A DNA stretch of 64,000 nt, taken from positions 144,824 to 208,823 of the forward strand of contig NZ_BMRP01000007.1 in NCBI RefSeq assembly GCF_014648695.1. The letters run 5' to 3'. Each line of letters starts with the position of its first letter. Positions within the stretch are counted from its first letter, which is position 1. Origin of the DNA: Streptomyces albospinus (lineage in GTDB: Bacteria > Actinomycetota > Actinomycetes > Streptomycetales > Streptomycetaceae). Positions 35,075 to 43,020 of the stretch are shown piece after piece. Under the pieces are notes generated by a model, which was not told the origin of the DNA, did not search any database, and saw only the letters and a list, made by a program, of their open reading frames with translations. The position numbers and the translations under genes are program-made.

Positions 35075-35242
35075 ATGTGTCGACGCGTTATCTGTCGTAC
35101 CTGCGGCAAGTCGACCTATGCCGGGTGCGGCATGCATGTGGAGCAGGTGTTGGCCGGGGTGCCCAAGTCCGACCGGTGCAGCTGCGGGAAGGACGTGCCG
35201 AGAGGCGGCGGCCGGCTGGGGCGGCTGTTCGGTCGGCGCTGA
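35075..35242 (+). CDS. Small Cys-rich zinc-ribbon protein of the sulfur module
   Basis: 55 residues: MCRRVICRTCGKSTYAGCGM, HVEQVLAGVP, then DRCSCGK. Two CxxC pairs (CRTC and CSC) plus a CGMH suggest a zinc ribbon. Proteins of this type are common beside rhodanese and CstR genes in Streptomyces. ATG 35075 has GAGGAG seven to eight bases upstream. It is the first gene after a CstR operator and precedes the MFS gene by 43 bp, so both are probably derepressed by persulfides. The role is unknown. Confidence 0.75.
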   Translation: MCRRVICRTCGKSTYAGCGMHVEQVLAGVPKSDRCSCGKDVPRGGGRLGRLFGRR

Positions 35243-35285
35243 CGGCCGGACCGCAGTCGATTCGCCTCGATGGGGGACGAGAGCC

Positions 35286-36569
35286 GTGAACGGCGCCACT
35301 TCCAGCCTCCGTCCCTCCCTCGCGCAGCCGTGCGATCTGCGGTTGGGGCTGCGCGCGAACCTGGCTCAGTTCTCGCTGCTGGTCGCGGTCAACGCGCTGG
35401 TCGGCGGCATGCTCGGCCAGGAGCGCACTGTCTTGCCGTTGCTTGCCGACCGGACGTTCCACCTGTCCGCCTACACCGCCGCCCTGACCTACATCGTGGC
35501 GTTCGGCGCGACCAAGGCGGTGACGAACTTCTTCGCCGGGACACTGTCGGACCGCTTCGGCCGCAAGCCGGTGCTGGTGGCGGGGTGGCTGATCGCGCTG
35601 CCGGTGCCGCTGCTGCTGATCTGGGCCCCGTCCTGGGGCTGGGTGGTGTTCGCCAACGTGCTGCTCGGCGTCAACCAGGGCCTGGCCTGGTCCACCACCG
35701 TCATCATGAAGATCGACCTGGTCGGGCCGGCCCGCCGGGGCCTCGCGATGGGCCTCAACGAGGCCGCCGGCTACGGTGCGCTCGCCGCCACGGCGATGGC
35801 CACCGGCGCCATCGCCGCCCACTGGGGGCTGCGCCCGCAGCCGTTCTTCCTCGGCATCGCCTACGCCGCATTCGGGCTTGGCCTGTCTGTCCTCGCGGTG
35901 TGCGAGACCCGGGAACACGCCCGCGCCGAAGCCGCCCTGCACCGCACACCCGCAAACCCGGACCACCGCAGCGAGCTGGCTACTCGCCAGGTCACCCGCG
36001 CCGTCAGCCTCACCGACAGGGCATTGTCGTCAGCCAGTTGGGCCGGGATGGTCAACAACCTCAATGACGCCCTCGCCTGGGGCGTCTTCCCCCTGCTGTT
36101 CGCCGCGCACGGCCTGTCGGTCGCCCGGATCGGCCTGCTCGCCGCGCTCTACCCGGCAGTGTGGGGACTGGGCCAGATCCTGACCGGCTGGTGGTCCGAC
36201 CGGATCGGCCGCAAACACCTCATCACGGCGGGGATGCTCGTGCAGGCCGCCGCGATCGTCCTGGTCGCCGTCGGCGGCACCTTCCCTCTCTGGGCGCTCG
36301 CCCAGGTCCTGCTCGGCGCGGGCACCGCGATGGTCTATCCGACCCTGCTCGCCGTGATCGGCGACGTCGCCCACCCCGCCTGGCGGGCCCGCGCGGTCGG
36401 CGTCTACCGGCTGTGGCGCGACGGCGGCTTCGCCGTGGGAGCCGTGCTCGCCGGAGCCCTCGCCGACGCCTACGGCCTGACCGCCGCGATCTGGGCCGTC
36501 GCCGCCCTCACCGCCGCCTCCGGTCTCGTTGTCGCGCTGCGCATGTACGAGACCCGTCCGCAGGAGTGA
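35286..36569 (+). CDS. MFS transporter in the CstR regulon
   Basis: 427 residues with twelve predicted membrane segments. The MFS loop motif occurs twice: GTLSDRFGRKPVLVAG (about 85) and GWWSDRIGRKHLITAG (about 300), with a hydrophilic central loop between the halves. Start GTG 35286 follows GGGGGA. It belongs with the CstR-controlled genes on both sides of the IS982/NACHT insertion, so export of a sulfur compound or other toxic anion is likely; the substrate is not readable from sequence. It probably shared a terminator now displaced to 40474-40506. Confidence 0.82.
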   Translation: MNGATSSLRPSLAQPCDLRLGLRANLAQFSLLVAVNALVGGMLGQERTVLPLLADRTFHLSAYTAALTYIVAFGATKAVTNFFAGTLSDRFGRKPVLVAGWLIALPVPLLLIWAPSWGWVVFANVLLGVNQGLAWSTTVIMKIDLVGPARRGLAMGLNEAAGYGALAATAMATGAIAAHWGLRPQPFFLGIAYAAFGLGLSVLAVCETREHARAEAALHRTPANPDHRSELATRQVTRAVSLTDRALSSASWAGMVNNLNDALAWGVFPLLFAAHGLSVARIGLLAALYPAVWGLGQILTGWWSDRIGRKHLITAGMLVQAAAIVLVAVGGTFPLWALAQVLLGAGTAMVYPTLLAVIGDVAHPAWRARAVGVYRLWRDGGFAVGAVLAGALADAYGLTAAIWAVAALTAASGLVVALRMYETRPQE

Positions 36570-36648
36570 ATCCAGTTCGGCACGGCTGCGGGCTGTCCTC
36601 GGCGGGGCCGGACGGCGAACCGGATGCCGGCCGCCCCTCGGCTTCCTC

Positions 36649-36825
36649 TAGATGATTGATTCCAAGGTCAGTGGTCGTAGGCGGTCAGTGATCGCAGTGT
36701 TGGCTGGCCGGTCTTGTAGTTGTGCCAGATCGCCGCGGTCAGCGCGAGGATCCGTTGCAGGACGCGGACGATCACTCCGGCCGGTGTGCGGCCGCCGTGA
36801 CGCTCAAGGTCCAGCTGGGCCTTGA
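36649..36825 (-). mobile_element. Truncated inverted copy of the IS982 element
   Basis: 177 bases match the right end of the complete IS982 at 39473-40465 in inverted orientation, including the terminal TAGATGATTGATTCCAAGG and the last about 45 codons of the transposase (ending LTAYDH). By eye the match is essentially perfect, so the truncation is recent. Beyond 36825 the similarity stops abruptly. Together with the complete copy it brackets the NACHT gene pair. Confidence 0.9.
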
Positions 36826-36959
36826 ATCGCCGCGCACCGCCGAGGCGACGCGTTCGCCGATCCTCGCGGCGAGCGGAGAAGTTGAGAACGTCAGCTATGA
36901 CGTTCGGGAGAACCCAGCCGCAGGGAGCCGGGCCCTCGGTCACGCCTCCCGGCCGCCGG

Positions 36960-37364
36960 TCAGCCCTGCCTGCCCGGCGGGGTCTGGAAGTTGTTGACCC
37001 TCCCGGCCTGGATCGTCACACCGTTGAAGTCACCGCCGCTGATGGTGTTGATCACCACGTCGCCTTTGTCCCGCACCTGCTTCGCCCCTTCCTCCCAGGC
37101 CGACAGCTCACCGGCGAACTCCGGGTCCAGCGCCGCCCGCATCCCCAGCGCGATGCTCAGCTGCTGGGCCAGTGCCGGATCACCGGGCGCCTGCTCCAGC
37201 GCGACCAGCTCCGCCTCCCCGCTGCTCGCGGCCGGCAGGTGCGCGGGCCGCTGGAACGGCCGTCGCACCACCTTCAGGGCCCCCTGCAGTGCCTGCTTGC
37301 CTGCCTCGCCGCCGGCCCCGCCCGCGAACGCCGCGAGCAGTGCGGTCACCGTCATCGGATCCAC
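36960..37364 (-). CDS. Small effector-associated protein divergent from the NACHT gene
   Basis: 134 residues from GTG 37364, with GGGAGGG six bases upstream. The N-terminal helix is small-residue rich (ALLAAFAGGAGGEAGKQAL) and could be membrane associated. A central helical part follows, ending in ISGGDFNGVTIQAGRVNNFQ, the short beta-type motif also found near the N-terminus of the divergent NACHT protein. Shared motifs usually mean the two proteins associate. No catalytic motif is seen. Actinobacterial conflict systems often pair such small proteins with a STAND NTPase. Confidence 0.65.
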   Translation of the reverse strand: MDPMTVTALLAAFAGGAGGEAGKQALQGALKVVRRPFQRPAHLPAASSGEAELVALEQAPGDPALAQQLSIALGMRAALDPEFAGELSAWEEGAKQVRDKGDVVINTISGGDFNGVTIQAGRVNNFQTPPGRQG

Positions 37365-37504
37365 CGTGCACCCTCCCTGTCGAGCCGTCGCCCCAACCCT
37401 ACGGCTTCGGCGGCCGGACTGATGGGCCATCAGGCGAACCGGACCGCGTACCTGCCGTAAGGTGTCCGGTGCAGTCGACGGGACCGGATGGCCGGGGGAA
37501 CGCC

Positions 37505-39475
37505 ATGGAACCGAGAACGCAACGCCCGACCAAGGTGCACCGGGTGCGGACAAGGAGCCGGAGCATCCCCGGCGACACACCGACCACCCTCCAGGTCAAC
37601 AACTGGTTCAGCGGCACGATCACCGGCGTCCTGATCCAGGCCGGCACCGTGTTCATCCGTCACCTGCCCGGGCCGCAGGACTGGGCAGCCGAACTCGCCC
37701 AGCAGGTGCTCCACCTGGAGGGCAGCGAGTGCCGCCGCCTGCTGGGGCACTCGCTGCAGCGCATCGACCTGAGCTACACGCTCGTCACCCAGCCGGGCCG
37801 GGCGGCCCGGAAGGCCGGCCCGGCCGGCCGGCAGCTGACCGAAGCGGCGGACACGCCGGGCATCGCCCAGTACTACCGCGAGCTCAACCCGCGCCGACTG
37901 GTCATCACCGGAGCTGGCGGCGCCGGGAAGACGGTGCTCGCGATGGAGCTGATGATCGCGCTGCTCCAGGACTGCGGGGCGGACGACCCCGTCCCGGTAC
38001 GGATACCCCTCGCCGACTGGCCCAGCGGAGTCGGCCTCACCGACTTCCTGACCGACTACCTGCACAAGACCTACCGCTGGACCAAGCGGAAGGCGCGCCG
38101 CCTGGTCGGCGAGCAGCGCGTGCTGCCCGTCCTGGACGGTCTGGACGAGATGGATCCGCCGCTGGCGAACGGCAGACCCGATCCGGCCGCCCCCCGGGCC
38201 CGGGCGGCACTGCGCGCGATCAACGGCCTACACACCGGGTTCCAGCACGACGCGGTCATCCTCACCTGCCGCTCGGAGGCCTACGACGCGCTCGCACAAG
38301 GGCAGCACGACCCCGAGGCGCGCCGACTGCTCGACGCCGCCCGGATCGAGGTCGAGCCGATCGAGCGCGACACCGCCCTCGGCTACCTCACCGAGCGGGC
38401 CGCCGAGCAGGACCGTTGGCAGCCGCTGCTGAAGCGGCTGGCCGCGCAACCCCGCTCACCACTCGCCCAGTTGCTCTCCACTCCCTGGCGGCTCTGCCTG
38501 GTCGCGCGCAGCTACGCCACCGACGGCGACCCCGGCGAACTCACCCGGTTCCGCAACGCCGAGCAGCTCGACCGGCACCTGCTGAACCGGTACATCCCCG
38601 CGCTCCTGAAGCCGGACCCGGCGCTGCCGTCGGCCACCGCGCGCTACCACCCGGCGAACGTGCACCGCTGGCTCCACCAGCTCGCCCGGCACCTGGAGAC
38701 CGCCGGCGGCGGCACCGAGTCCCGCGCCGTGCTGACCCTGCACGAGCTATGGCGGATGCGCCCCTGGCTCGCACTCCAGGTCCAGACGGTCGCCATCCTG
38801 CTGGTCGGCGCAATCTTCGGATTCCTCGCCCCGCTCCTGCCGTTGGACCACCCGGCCGACGCGGACCTGGTGTCCACGATGTGGGTGTGGGGGTTGCTCG
38901 GGCTCGGCTTCTCCCGTACACGGTTCGCCCGGCGCCCGCGCAGCCTGCGGCTCAGCATGACGGGCTGGACCTGGCCCGCGCTGGTCTTCGTGCTGCTGAT
39001 GGCGGTCGGCGGCGCCGCATTCCTCCACCAGTTCTTCCCCGGCCACCTGCCACCGGTGTCGGCCGTCCTGATGCCGCTGTCCACGCTGGCGGCCGCGTCC
39101 TACGTTAACCCCTCTAAACCGGCCCGCTCCCCCCGCACCGTGCTACGTGAGGACCTGGTGGCCGGCGTGGTCGGCGGCTTGCTGACCGGAGTCGGCGCGC
39201 CGTTCGGCTTCGGCCACGACGCCCACGACATCGCGGTGCTCGCCGTCGCCGAGGGCGTGTTCATTACCCTGACCTTCACCGGCGGCCTGTACCAACTCCA
39301 CCTGGCTTTCCTGTTGGCCTCCCGCCGACTGCTGCCGCTCCGGCTCGGCTCTTTCCTGGACTGGGCCACCGGGCTCGGCCTGCTCCGGCTGGCCGGCCCG
39401 GCCTATCAGTTCCGCCACCGCGAACTGCAAGCCTGGCTGGCGGCCAACCCGCACCCTCTCACGTCCGACGCATAG
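37505..39475 (+). CDS. NACHT-family STAND NTPase with C-terminal membrane segments
   Basis: 656 residues. Near the N-terminus lies VNNWFSGTITGVLIQAGTVF (about 31-50), the short motif shared with the divergent gene. The NACHT domain has Walker A GAGGAGKT (136-143), Walker B LPVLDGLDE (207-215) and the sensor-like VILTCRSEAYD. A helical winged-helix/superhelical part follows; about residues 430-600 contain four to six hydrophobic segments (for example VAILLVGAIFGFLAPLLPL). NACHT proteins of this kind are anti-phage or cell-death switches in bacteria. The TAG stop at 39473-39475 is the first three bases of the IS982 end, so the natural C-terminus may have been lost. ATG 37505 has GGGGGAA upstream. 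Confidence 0.82.
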   Translation: MEPRTQRPTKVHRVRTRSRSIPGDTPTTLQVNNWFSGTITGVLIQAGTVFIRHLPGPQDWAAELAQQVLHLEGSECRRLLGHSLQRIDLSYTLVTQPGRAARKAGPAGRQLTEAADTPGIAQYYRELNPRRLVITGAGGAGKTVLAMELMIALLQDCGADDPVPVRIPLADWPSGVGLTDFLTDYLHKTYRWTKRKARRLVGEQRVLPVLDGLDEMDPPLANGRPDPAAPRARAALRAINGLHTGFQHDAVILTCRSEAYDALAQGQHDPEARRLLDAARIEVEPIERDTALGYLTERAAEQDRWQPLLKRLAAQPRSPLAQLLSTPWRLCLVARSYATDGDPGELTRFRNAEQLDRHLLNRYIPALLKPDPALPSATARYHPANVHRWLHQLARHLETAGGGTESRAVLTLHELWRMRPWLALQVQTVAILLVGAIFGFLAPLLPLDHPADADLVSTMWVWGLLGLGFSRTRFARRPRSLRLSMTGWTWPALVFVLLMAVGGAAFLHQFFPGHLPPVSAVLMPLSTLAAASYVNPSKPARSPRTVLREDLVAGVVGGLLTGVGAPFGFGHDAHDIAVLAVAEGVFITLTFTGGLYQLHLAFLLASRRLLPLRLGSFLDWATGLGLLRLAGPAYQFRHRELQAWLAANPHPLTSDA

Positions 39476-40465
39476 ATGATTGTTCCGAGGGGTAGCTGCG
39501 CAGACAGCGCGAGGGTGTGCAGTCTCAGTGTGTGACGACCGAGATAGACACCCTCGCGACTGCGCTCTACGTGCAGACTGACGACCTGTTGAAGAGTTCG
39601 CCGCAACTGGCGCCGTGGCGCCCTCGGGTCGGCCTTGCGCCCAGGCTCACGGACGCCGAACTGGTCACTCTGGCGGTAATGCAGGCCCTCCTCGGGTACA
39701 CGTCCGAGGCCCGCTGGCTGCGCTTCGCCCGTGCCCACCTGCGGCACGTGTTCCCCTACCTGCCGCAGCAGAGCGGCTGGAACAAGCGCCTTCGCCGAAC
39801 GGCCGGGCTGATCCAGCACACCATCCGCGCACTCGCCCAGGACACCGCCCTGTGGACGGACGATGTCTGGCTCGTGGACTCCACCCCCGTTGAGTGCGGC
39901 CGTTCCCGCGAGACTGTCAAACGCTCCGACCTGGCCGGATGGGCCGAATACGGCTACTGCGCCAGCCACTCGCGGTTCTTCTGGGGCCTGCGCCTGCACC
40001 TGGTCTGCACTCTGCACGGCCTGCCGGTCGCCTTCGCACTGACCGGTGCCAAGGCCGTCGAACGCGAGGTCCTGCTCGACCTCCTCGCCGCCGAGCAGGA
40101 CCTGGTCCGCAGGCGGCCCGACCAGATCCTGCTAGCGGACATGAACTACTACGGGCGCGCGTTCGAGCGCGAGCTGGCCGCCAGGGGCCTGCGGCTGCTG
40201 CGGCCGGCCCGCAAGGGCGAGCCCCCACGAGCCGGATCGGCGCTGTTCAAACCACTGCGGCAGCTGATCGAGTCGGTCAACCAGACCCTCAAGGCCCAGC
40301 TGGACCTTGAGCGTCACGGCGGCCGCACACCGGCCGGAGTGATCGTCCGCGTCCTGCAACGGATCCTCGCGCTGACCGCGGCGATCTGGCACAACTACAA
40401 GACCGGCCAGCCAACACTGCGATCACTGACCGCCTACGACCACTGACCTTGGAATCAATCATCTA
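39473..40465 (+). mobile_element. Complete IS982-family insertion sequence
   Basis: 993 bp. The left end (TAGATGATTGTTCCGAGG) and the right end (inverted: TAGATGATTGATTCCAAGG) are imperfect terminal inverted repeats. One transposase gene fills the element. The left end supplies the stop codon of the NACHT gene. No convincing target-site duplication is seen, consistent with rearrangement with the truncated copy at 36649-36825. Confidence 0.9.
39532..40446 (+). CDS. IS982-family transposase
   Basis: 304 residues from GTG 39532. The N-terminus DTLATALYVQTDDLLKSSPQ is typical. The DDE catalytic core includes VWLVDSTPVECGRSRET (first Asp), ILLADMNYYGRAFER (second Asp) and QLIESVNQTLKAQLDLE (Glu). 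The C-terminus reads LALTAAIWHNYKTGQP. All catalytic residues are present and length is normal, so the IS may be active. Confidence 0.93.
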   Translation: MTTEIDTLATALYVQTDDLLKSSPQLAPWRPRVGLAPRLTDAELVTLAVMQALLGYTSEARWLRFARAHLRHVFPYLPQQSGWNKRLRRTAGLIQHTIRALAQDTALWTDDVWLVDSTPVECGRSRETVKRSDLAGWAEYGYCASHSRFFWGLRLHLVCTLHGLPVAFALTGAKAVEREVLLDLLAAEQDLVRRRPDQILLADMNYYGRAFERELAARGLRLLRPARKGEPPRAGSALFKPLRQLIESVNQTLKAQLDLERHGGRTPAGVIVRVLQRILALTAAIWHNYKTGQPTLRSLTAYDH

Positions 40466-40473
40466 GCCGTAAC

Positions 40474-40506
40474 GGGCTGCCCGAGGCACACGGCCTCGGG
40501 CAGCCC
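40474..40506. terminator. Strong GC hairpin right of IS982
   Basis: GGGCTGCCCGAGGC (40474-40487) pairs perfectly over 14 bp with 40493-40506, with a five-base loop. It sits in the original MFS-to-dioxygenase spacer and may be the terminator of the MFS transcript, now cut off by the IS982/NACHT segment. Confidence 0.6.
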
Positions 40507-40608
40507 ACTCACGCTGCCCCGCGGGGTGCAGCCCTCGTCGAGGGCGACGAGGCCAACGAGCCGCCGCCGACGCGCATGGCCTCCCGAACCGCTTGCCGCT
40601 CCAGGTGG

Positions 40609-40680
40609 ATACCCAGGGGGGTATTTGACAGTCGCGCCACAGGGGCGTTACGTTCGAAACCGAGATACCCGAGGGGGTAT
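40609..40680 (+). promoter_or_regulatory. Promoter flanked by two CstR-type operators
   Basis: TTGACA at 40625-40630 and TACGTT at 40649-40654 with an 18-bp spacer make a good sigma-70-type promoter. Operator 2 (ATACCCAGGGGGGTAT, 40609-40624) touches the -35 and operator 3 (ATACCCGAGGGGGTAT, 40665-40680) lies just past the start site. Bound repressor would block both ends of the promoter. Transcription is toward the dioxygenase gene. Confidence 0.8.
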
Positions 40681-40793
40681 GTAGGGAATGGTGTACGGAC
40701 CCGCTTCCGTGCTGCCCGCTACTCCTTCGCTCCTCCCGCCCCCGAAGTCGCGGCCTGTCGTCAACCGGCCACGACCTCACTCTGCCCGTTTTA

Positions 40794-40809
40794 ATACCCC
40801 ACCGGGTAT
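40794..40809. promoter_or_regulatory. CstR/CsoR-type operator 4
   Basis: ATACCCCACCGGGTAT is a slightly imperfect palindrome 42 bp before the dioxygenase start codon. It matches the other five operators in length and ATACCC/GGGTAT arms. Confidence 0.82.
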
Positions 40810-40851
40810 ATCAAGCCACTGTGTGGCTCCTGGATCGGAAGGTTGTTCACC

Positions 40852-42234
40852 GTGTTCTTCGCCCAGTACTACCTCGACTGCCTCTCCCAGGCGTCGTACA
40901 TGATCGCCGACGAGTCCACCGGCAAGGCGGTGGTGATCGACCCACGCCGGGACATCTCCGAGTACCTGGCCGACGCCGAGGCCCGCGGCTTCACCGTCGA
41001 GGCCGTCATCAACACCCACTTCCATGCCGACTTCATCGCAGGTCACCTGGAGATGGCCGCCCGCACCGGCGCGTGGATCGGCTACGGGCAGCGCGCCGAG
41101 ACCGAGTACCCGATCCGCAAGCTCGCCGACGGCGAGCGGATCAGCCTCGGCGACGTGACCCTCAAGATCATGGAGACCCCCGGCCACACCCCGGAGTCGA
41201 TCAGCGTCCTGGTCTACGAACACGCCGCCGACGAGGTCCCCTACGGCGTACTGACCGGAGACGCGCTGTTCATCGGCGACGTCGGCCGCCCCGACCTGCT
41301 CGCCTCGGTGGGCGTCACGGCCGAGGAACTCGGCCGGATGCTCTACCGCAGCGTGCAGCACAAGCTGATGGGCCTGCCCGACGAGGTACGGGTCTTCCCC
41401 GCCCACGGCGCCGGCTCGGCCTGCGGCAAGAACCTCTCCACCGAGAAGCAGTCCACCATCGGCGCCCAGCGCGCCACCAACTACGCCTGCCGACCGATGA
41501 GCGAGGACGACTTCGTCGCCATCGTCGCCGCCGGACAGTCCGCCGCACCCGGCTACTTCGCCTACGACGCCACCCTCAACCGCCAGGAGCGCGACCTGTT
41601 CGACCCGGCTGCCGCGCCCCGGCCGCTGTCGGTGGCGGAGTTCGGCACCGAGCGTGTGGCCGGAGCGGTGGTGGTGGATGTCCGCAGCCCGCAGGAGTTC
41701 GGCACCGGTCACGTGCGCGGCGCGATCAACATCCCCGCCGACGGCCGCTTCGCCGAGCAGGCCGGCTCCGTGCTGACCCCCGAGAGCCGCATCGTGGTCG
41801 TCGCGCCGCAAAACCGCGAGGAGGAGATCACCACCCGCCTCGCCCGCATCGGCTTCGACCACGTGGTCGGCTACCTGCGCAGCCCCGACGACGCCCTGGC
41901 GGCGATGCCCGACGAGGTCGCCCCGGCCAGCCGCCTGACCGCCGACCAGCTGCGCACCGCCCTCGCCGGCGACCAGCCACCGGTGGTCGTCGACGTTCGC
42001 AACTGCTCGGAGCGCGCGGGCGGCTTCATCGACGGCTCGCTGCACATCGCGCTGGGCGAACTGCTCCGCCGCCTGGACGAGATCCCCACCGACCGCCCCC
42101 TGGTGCTGCACTGCGCCGGCGGGCACCGCTCGTCCATCGCCGCCAGCCTGCTGCGCCACCACGGCTTCCAGGACGTCTCCGACGTACTCGGCGGCTACGG
42201 CGCCTGGGCACCGCGCACCGAACCCGCCGCCTGA
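40852..42234 (+). CDS. Persulfide dioxygenase - double rhodanese fusion
   Basis: 460 residues. The N-terminal metallo-beta-lactamase domain (about 1-240) has THFHADFIAGH, ETPGHTPES, TGDALFIGDVGRPDL and FPAHGAGSACG, the ETHE1-type mononuclear iron site of persulfide dioxygenases. Two rhodanese domains follow. The first (about 260-345, VVVDVRSPQEFGTGHVRGAI) has no Cys at its active loop and is probably structural. The second has VVVDVRNCSERAGG and VLHCAGGHRSS with the catalytic Cys. The enzyme would oxidise glutathione- or mycothiol-type persulfides to sulfite. GTG 40852 follows GGAAGG. CstR operators control it. Confidence 0.88.
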   Translation: MFFAQYYLDCLSQASYMIADESTGKAVVIDPRRDISEYLADAEARGFTVEAVINTHFHADFIAGHLEMAARTGAWIGYGQRAETEYPIRKLADGERISLGDVTLKIMETPGHTPESISVLVYEHAADEVPYGVLTGDALFIGDVGRPDLLASVGVTAEELGRMLYRSVQHKLMGLPDEVRVFPAHGAGSACGKNLSTEKQSTIGAQRATNYACRPMSEDDFVAIVAAGQSAAPGYFAYDATLNRQERDLFDPAAAPRPLSVAEFGTERVAGAVVVDVRSPQEFGTGHVRGAINIPADGRFAEQAGSVLTPESRIVVVAPQNREEEITTRLARIGFDHVVGYLRSPDDALAAMPDEVAPASRLTADQLRTALAGDQPPVVVDVRNCSERAGGFIDGSLHIALGELLRRLDEIPTDRPLVLHCAGGHRSSIAASLLRHHGFQDVSDVLGGYGAWAPRTEPAA

Positions 42235-42383
42235 CCACAGTCAAAGGCAACCGGGATCCGATGCGGAGGCCGCAGTCATCAGCCCTGCGCACCGACCCCG
42301 TCCCCTCCCGAGCCGCCGGTGTCCGGCAGGAGACTGCCCCCGCCGTCTCCGCCGGACACCCCTGCCCGGCCACACCCCCGCAT

Positions 42384-42399
42384 ATACCCGGGCGGGTAT
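42384..42399. promoter_or_regulatory. CstR/CsoR-type operator 5
   Basis: ATACCCGGGCGGGTAT is a perfect palindrome with seven-base arms, 37 bp before the rhodanese membrane-protein gene, giving that gene its own regulated promoter besides read-through from the dioxygenase. Confidence 0.85.
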
Positions 42400-42435
42400 T
42401 CCTCCCGACCCGGCCGAACCGACACCGGAGCCCAC

Positions 42436-43020
42436 ATGACCACCGCAGCCCGCACCCCCGCCGTACTCGACGCCGCCGCTCTGAGAGAACTCGCCAAGGA
42501 CGGCAGCGGCCCGCGTCTGCTGGACGTGCGCACTCCCGGCGAGTTCCACACCGTCCACATCCCCGGCGCCTACAACGTGCCCCTGGACACACTGCGCGAG
42601 CACCGCGCCGAGCTGCTCCACCACCTCGACGAGGACACCGTCCTGATATGCCGCTCCGGCGCCCGCGCCACCCAGGCCGAACAGGCGCTCTCCGAAGCCG
42701 GACTGCCCAACCTGCGCGTCCTTCAGGGCGGCATGGTCGCGTGGGAGACGGCCGGGGGCCCGGTGACCCGCGGGGCCGCGCGCTGGGAACTGGAGCGCCA
42801 GGTCCGGCTGGTCGCCGGTTCGATCGTGCTCGTCTCCGGGCTGGTCGGCCTCGCCGTGCCCGGCGTGGGCCTGATCGGCACGGCTGTCGGAGCCGGTCTC
42901 ACCTTCGCAGCGGTCACCAACACCTGCGCGATGGGCATGCTGCTCGCCAAGCTCCCCTACAACCGCGGCCCGCGGACCGACATCACCTCGGTGATCGCCG
43001 CCCTCAGGAGCCGGCCGTGA
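42436..43020 (+). CDS. Rhodanese domain membrane protein (YgaP-like)
   Basis: 194 residues. The rhodanese domain (about 10-110) has RLLDVRTPGEFHTVHIPGAY and the active loop LICRSGARA with the catalytic Cys. Two membrane segments follow (LVAGSIVLVSGLVGLAVPGV and GLIGTAVGAGLTFAAVTNTC), the DUF2892 part of YgaP-type proteins. It transfers sulfane sulfur at the membrane. ATG 42436 has CGGAG about seven bases upstream. Its stop overlaps the next gene by four bases, so the two are coupled. Confidence 0.9.
   Translation: MTTAARTPAVLDAAALRELAKDGSGPRLLDVRTPGEFHTVHIPGAYNVPLDTLREHRAELLHHLDEDTVLICRSGARATQAEQALSEAGLPNLRVLQGGMVAWETAGGPVTRGAARWELERQVRLVAGSIVLVSGLVGLAVPGVGLIGTAVGAGLTFAAVTNTCAMGMLLAKLPYNRGPRTDITSVIAALRSRP

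Noticed and set aside
36649-40465. Active composite transposon carrying the NACHT pair
   Set aside because: One IS copy is only 177 bp and no target duplication is visible, so present mobility as a unit is unlikely.
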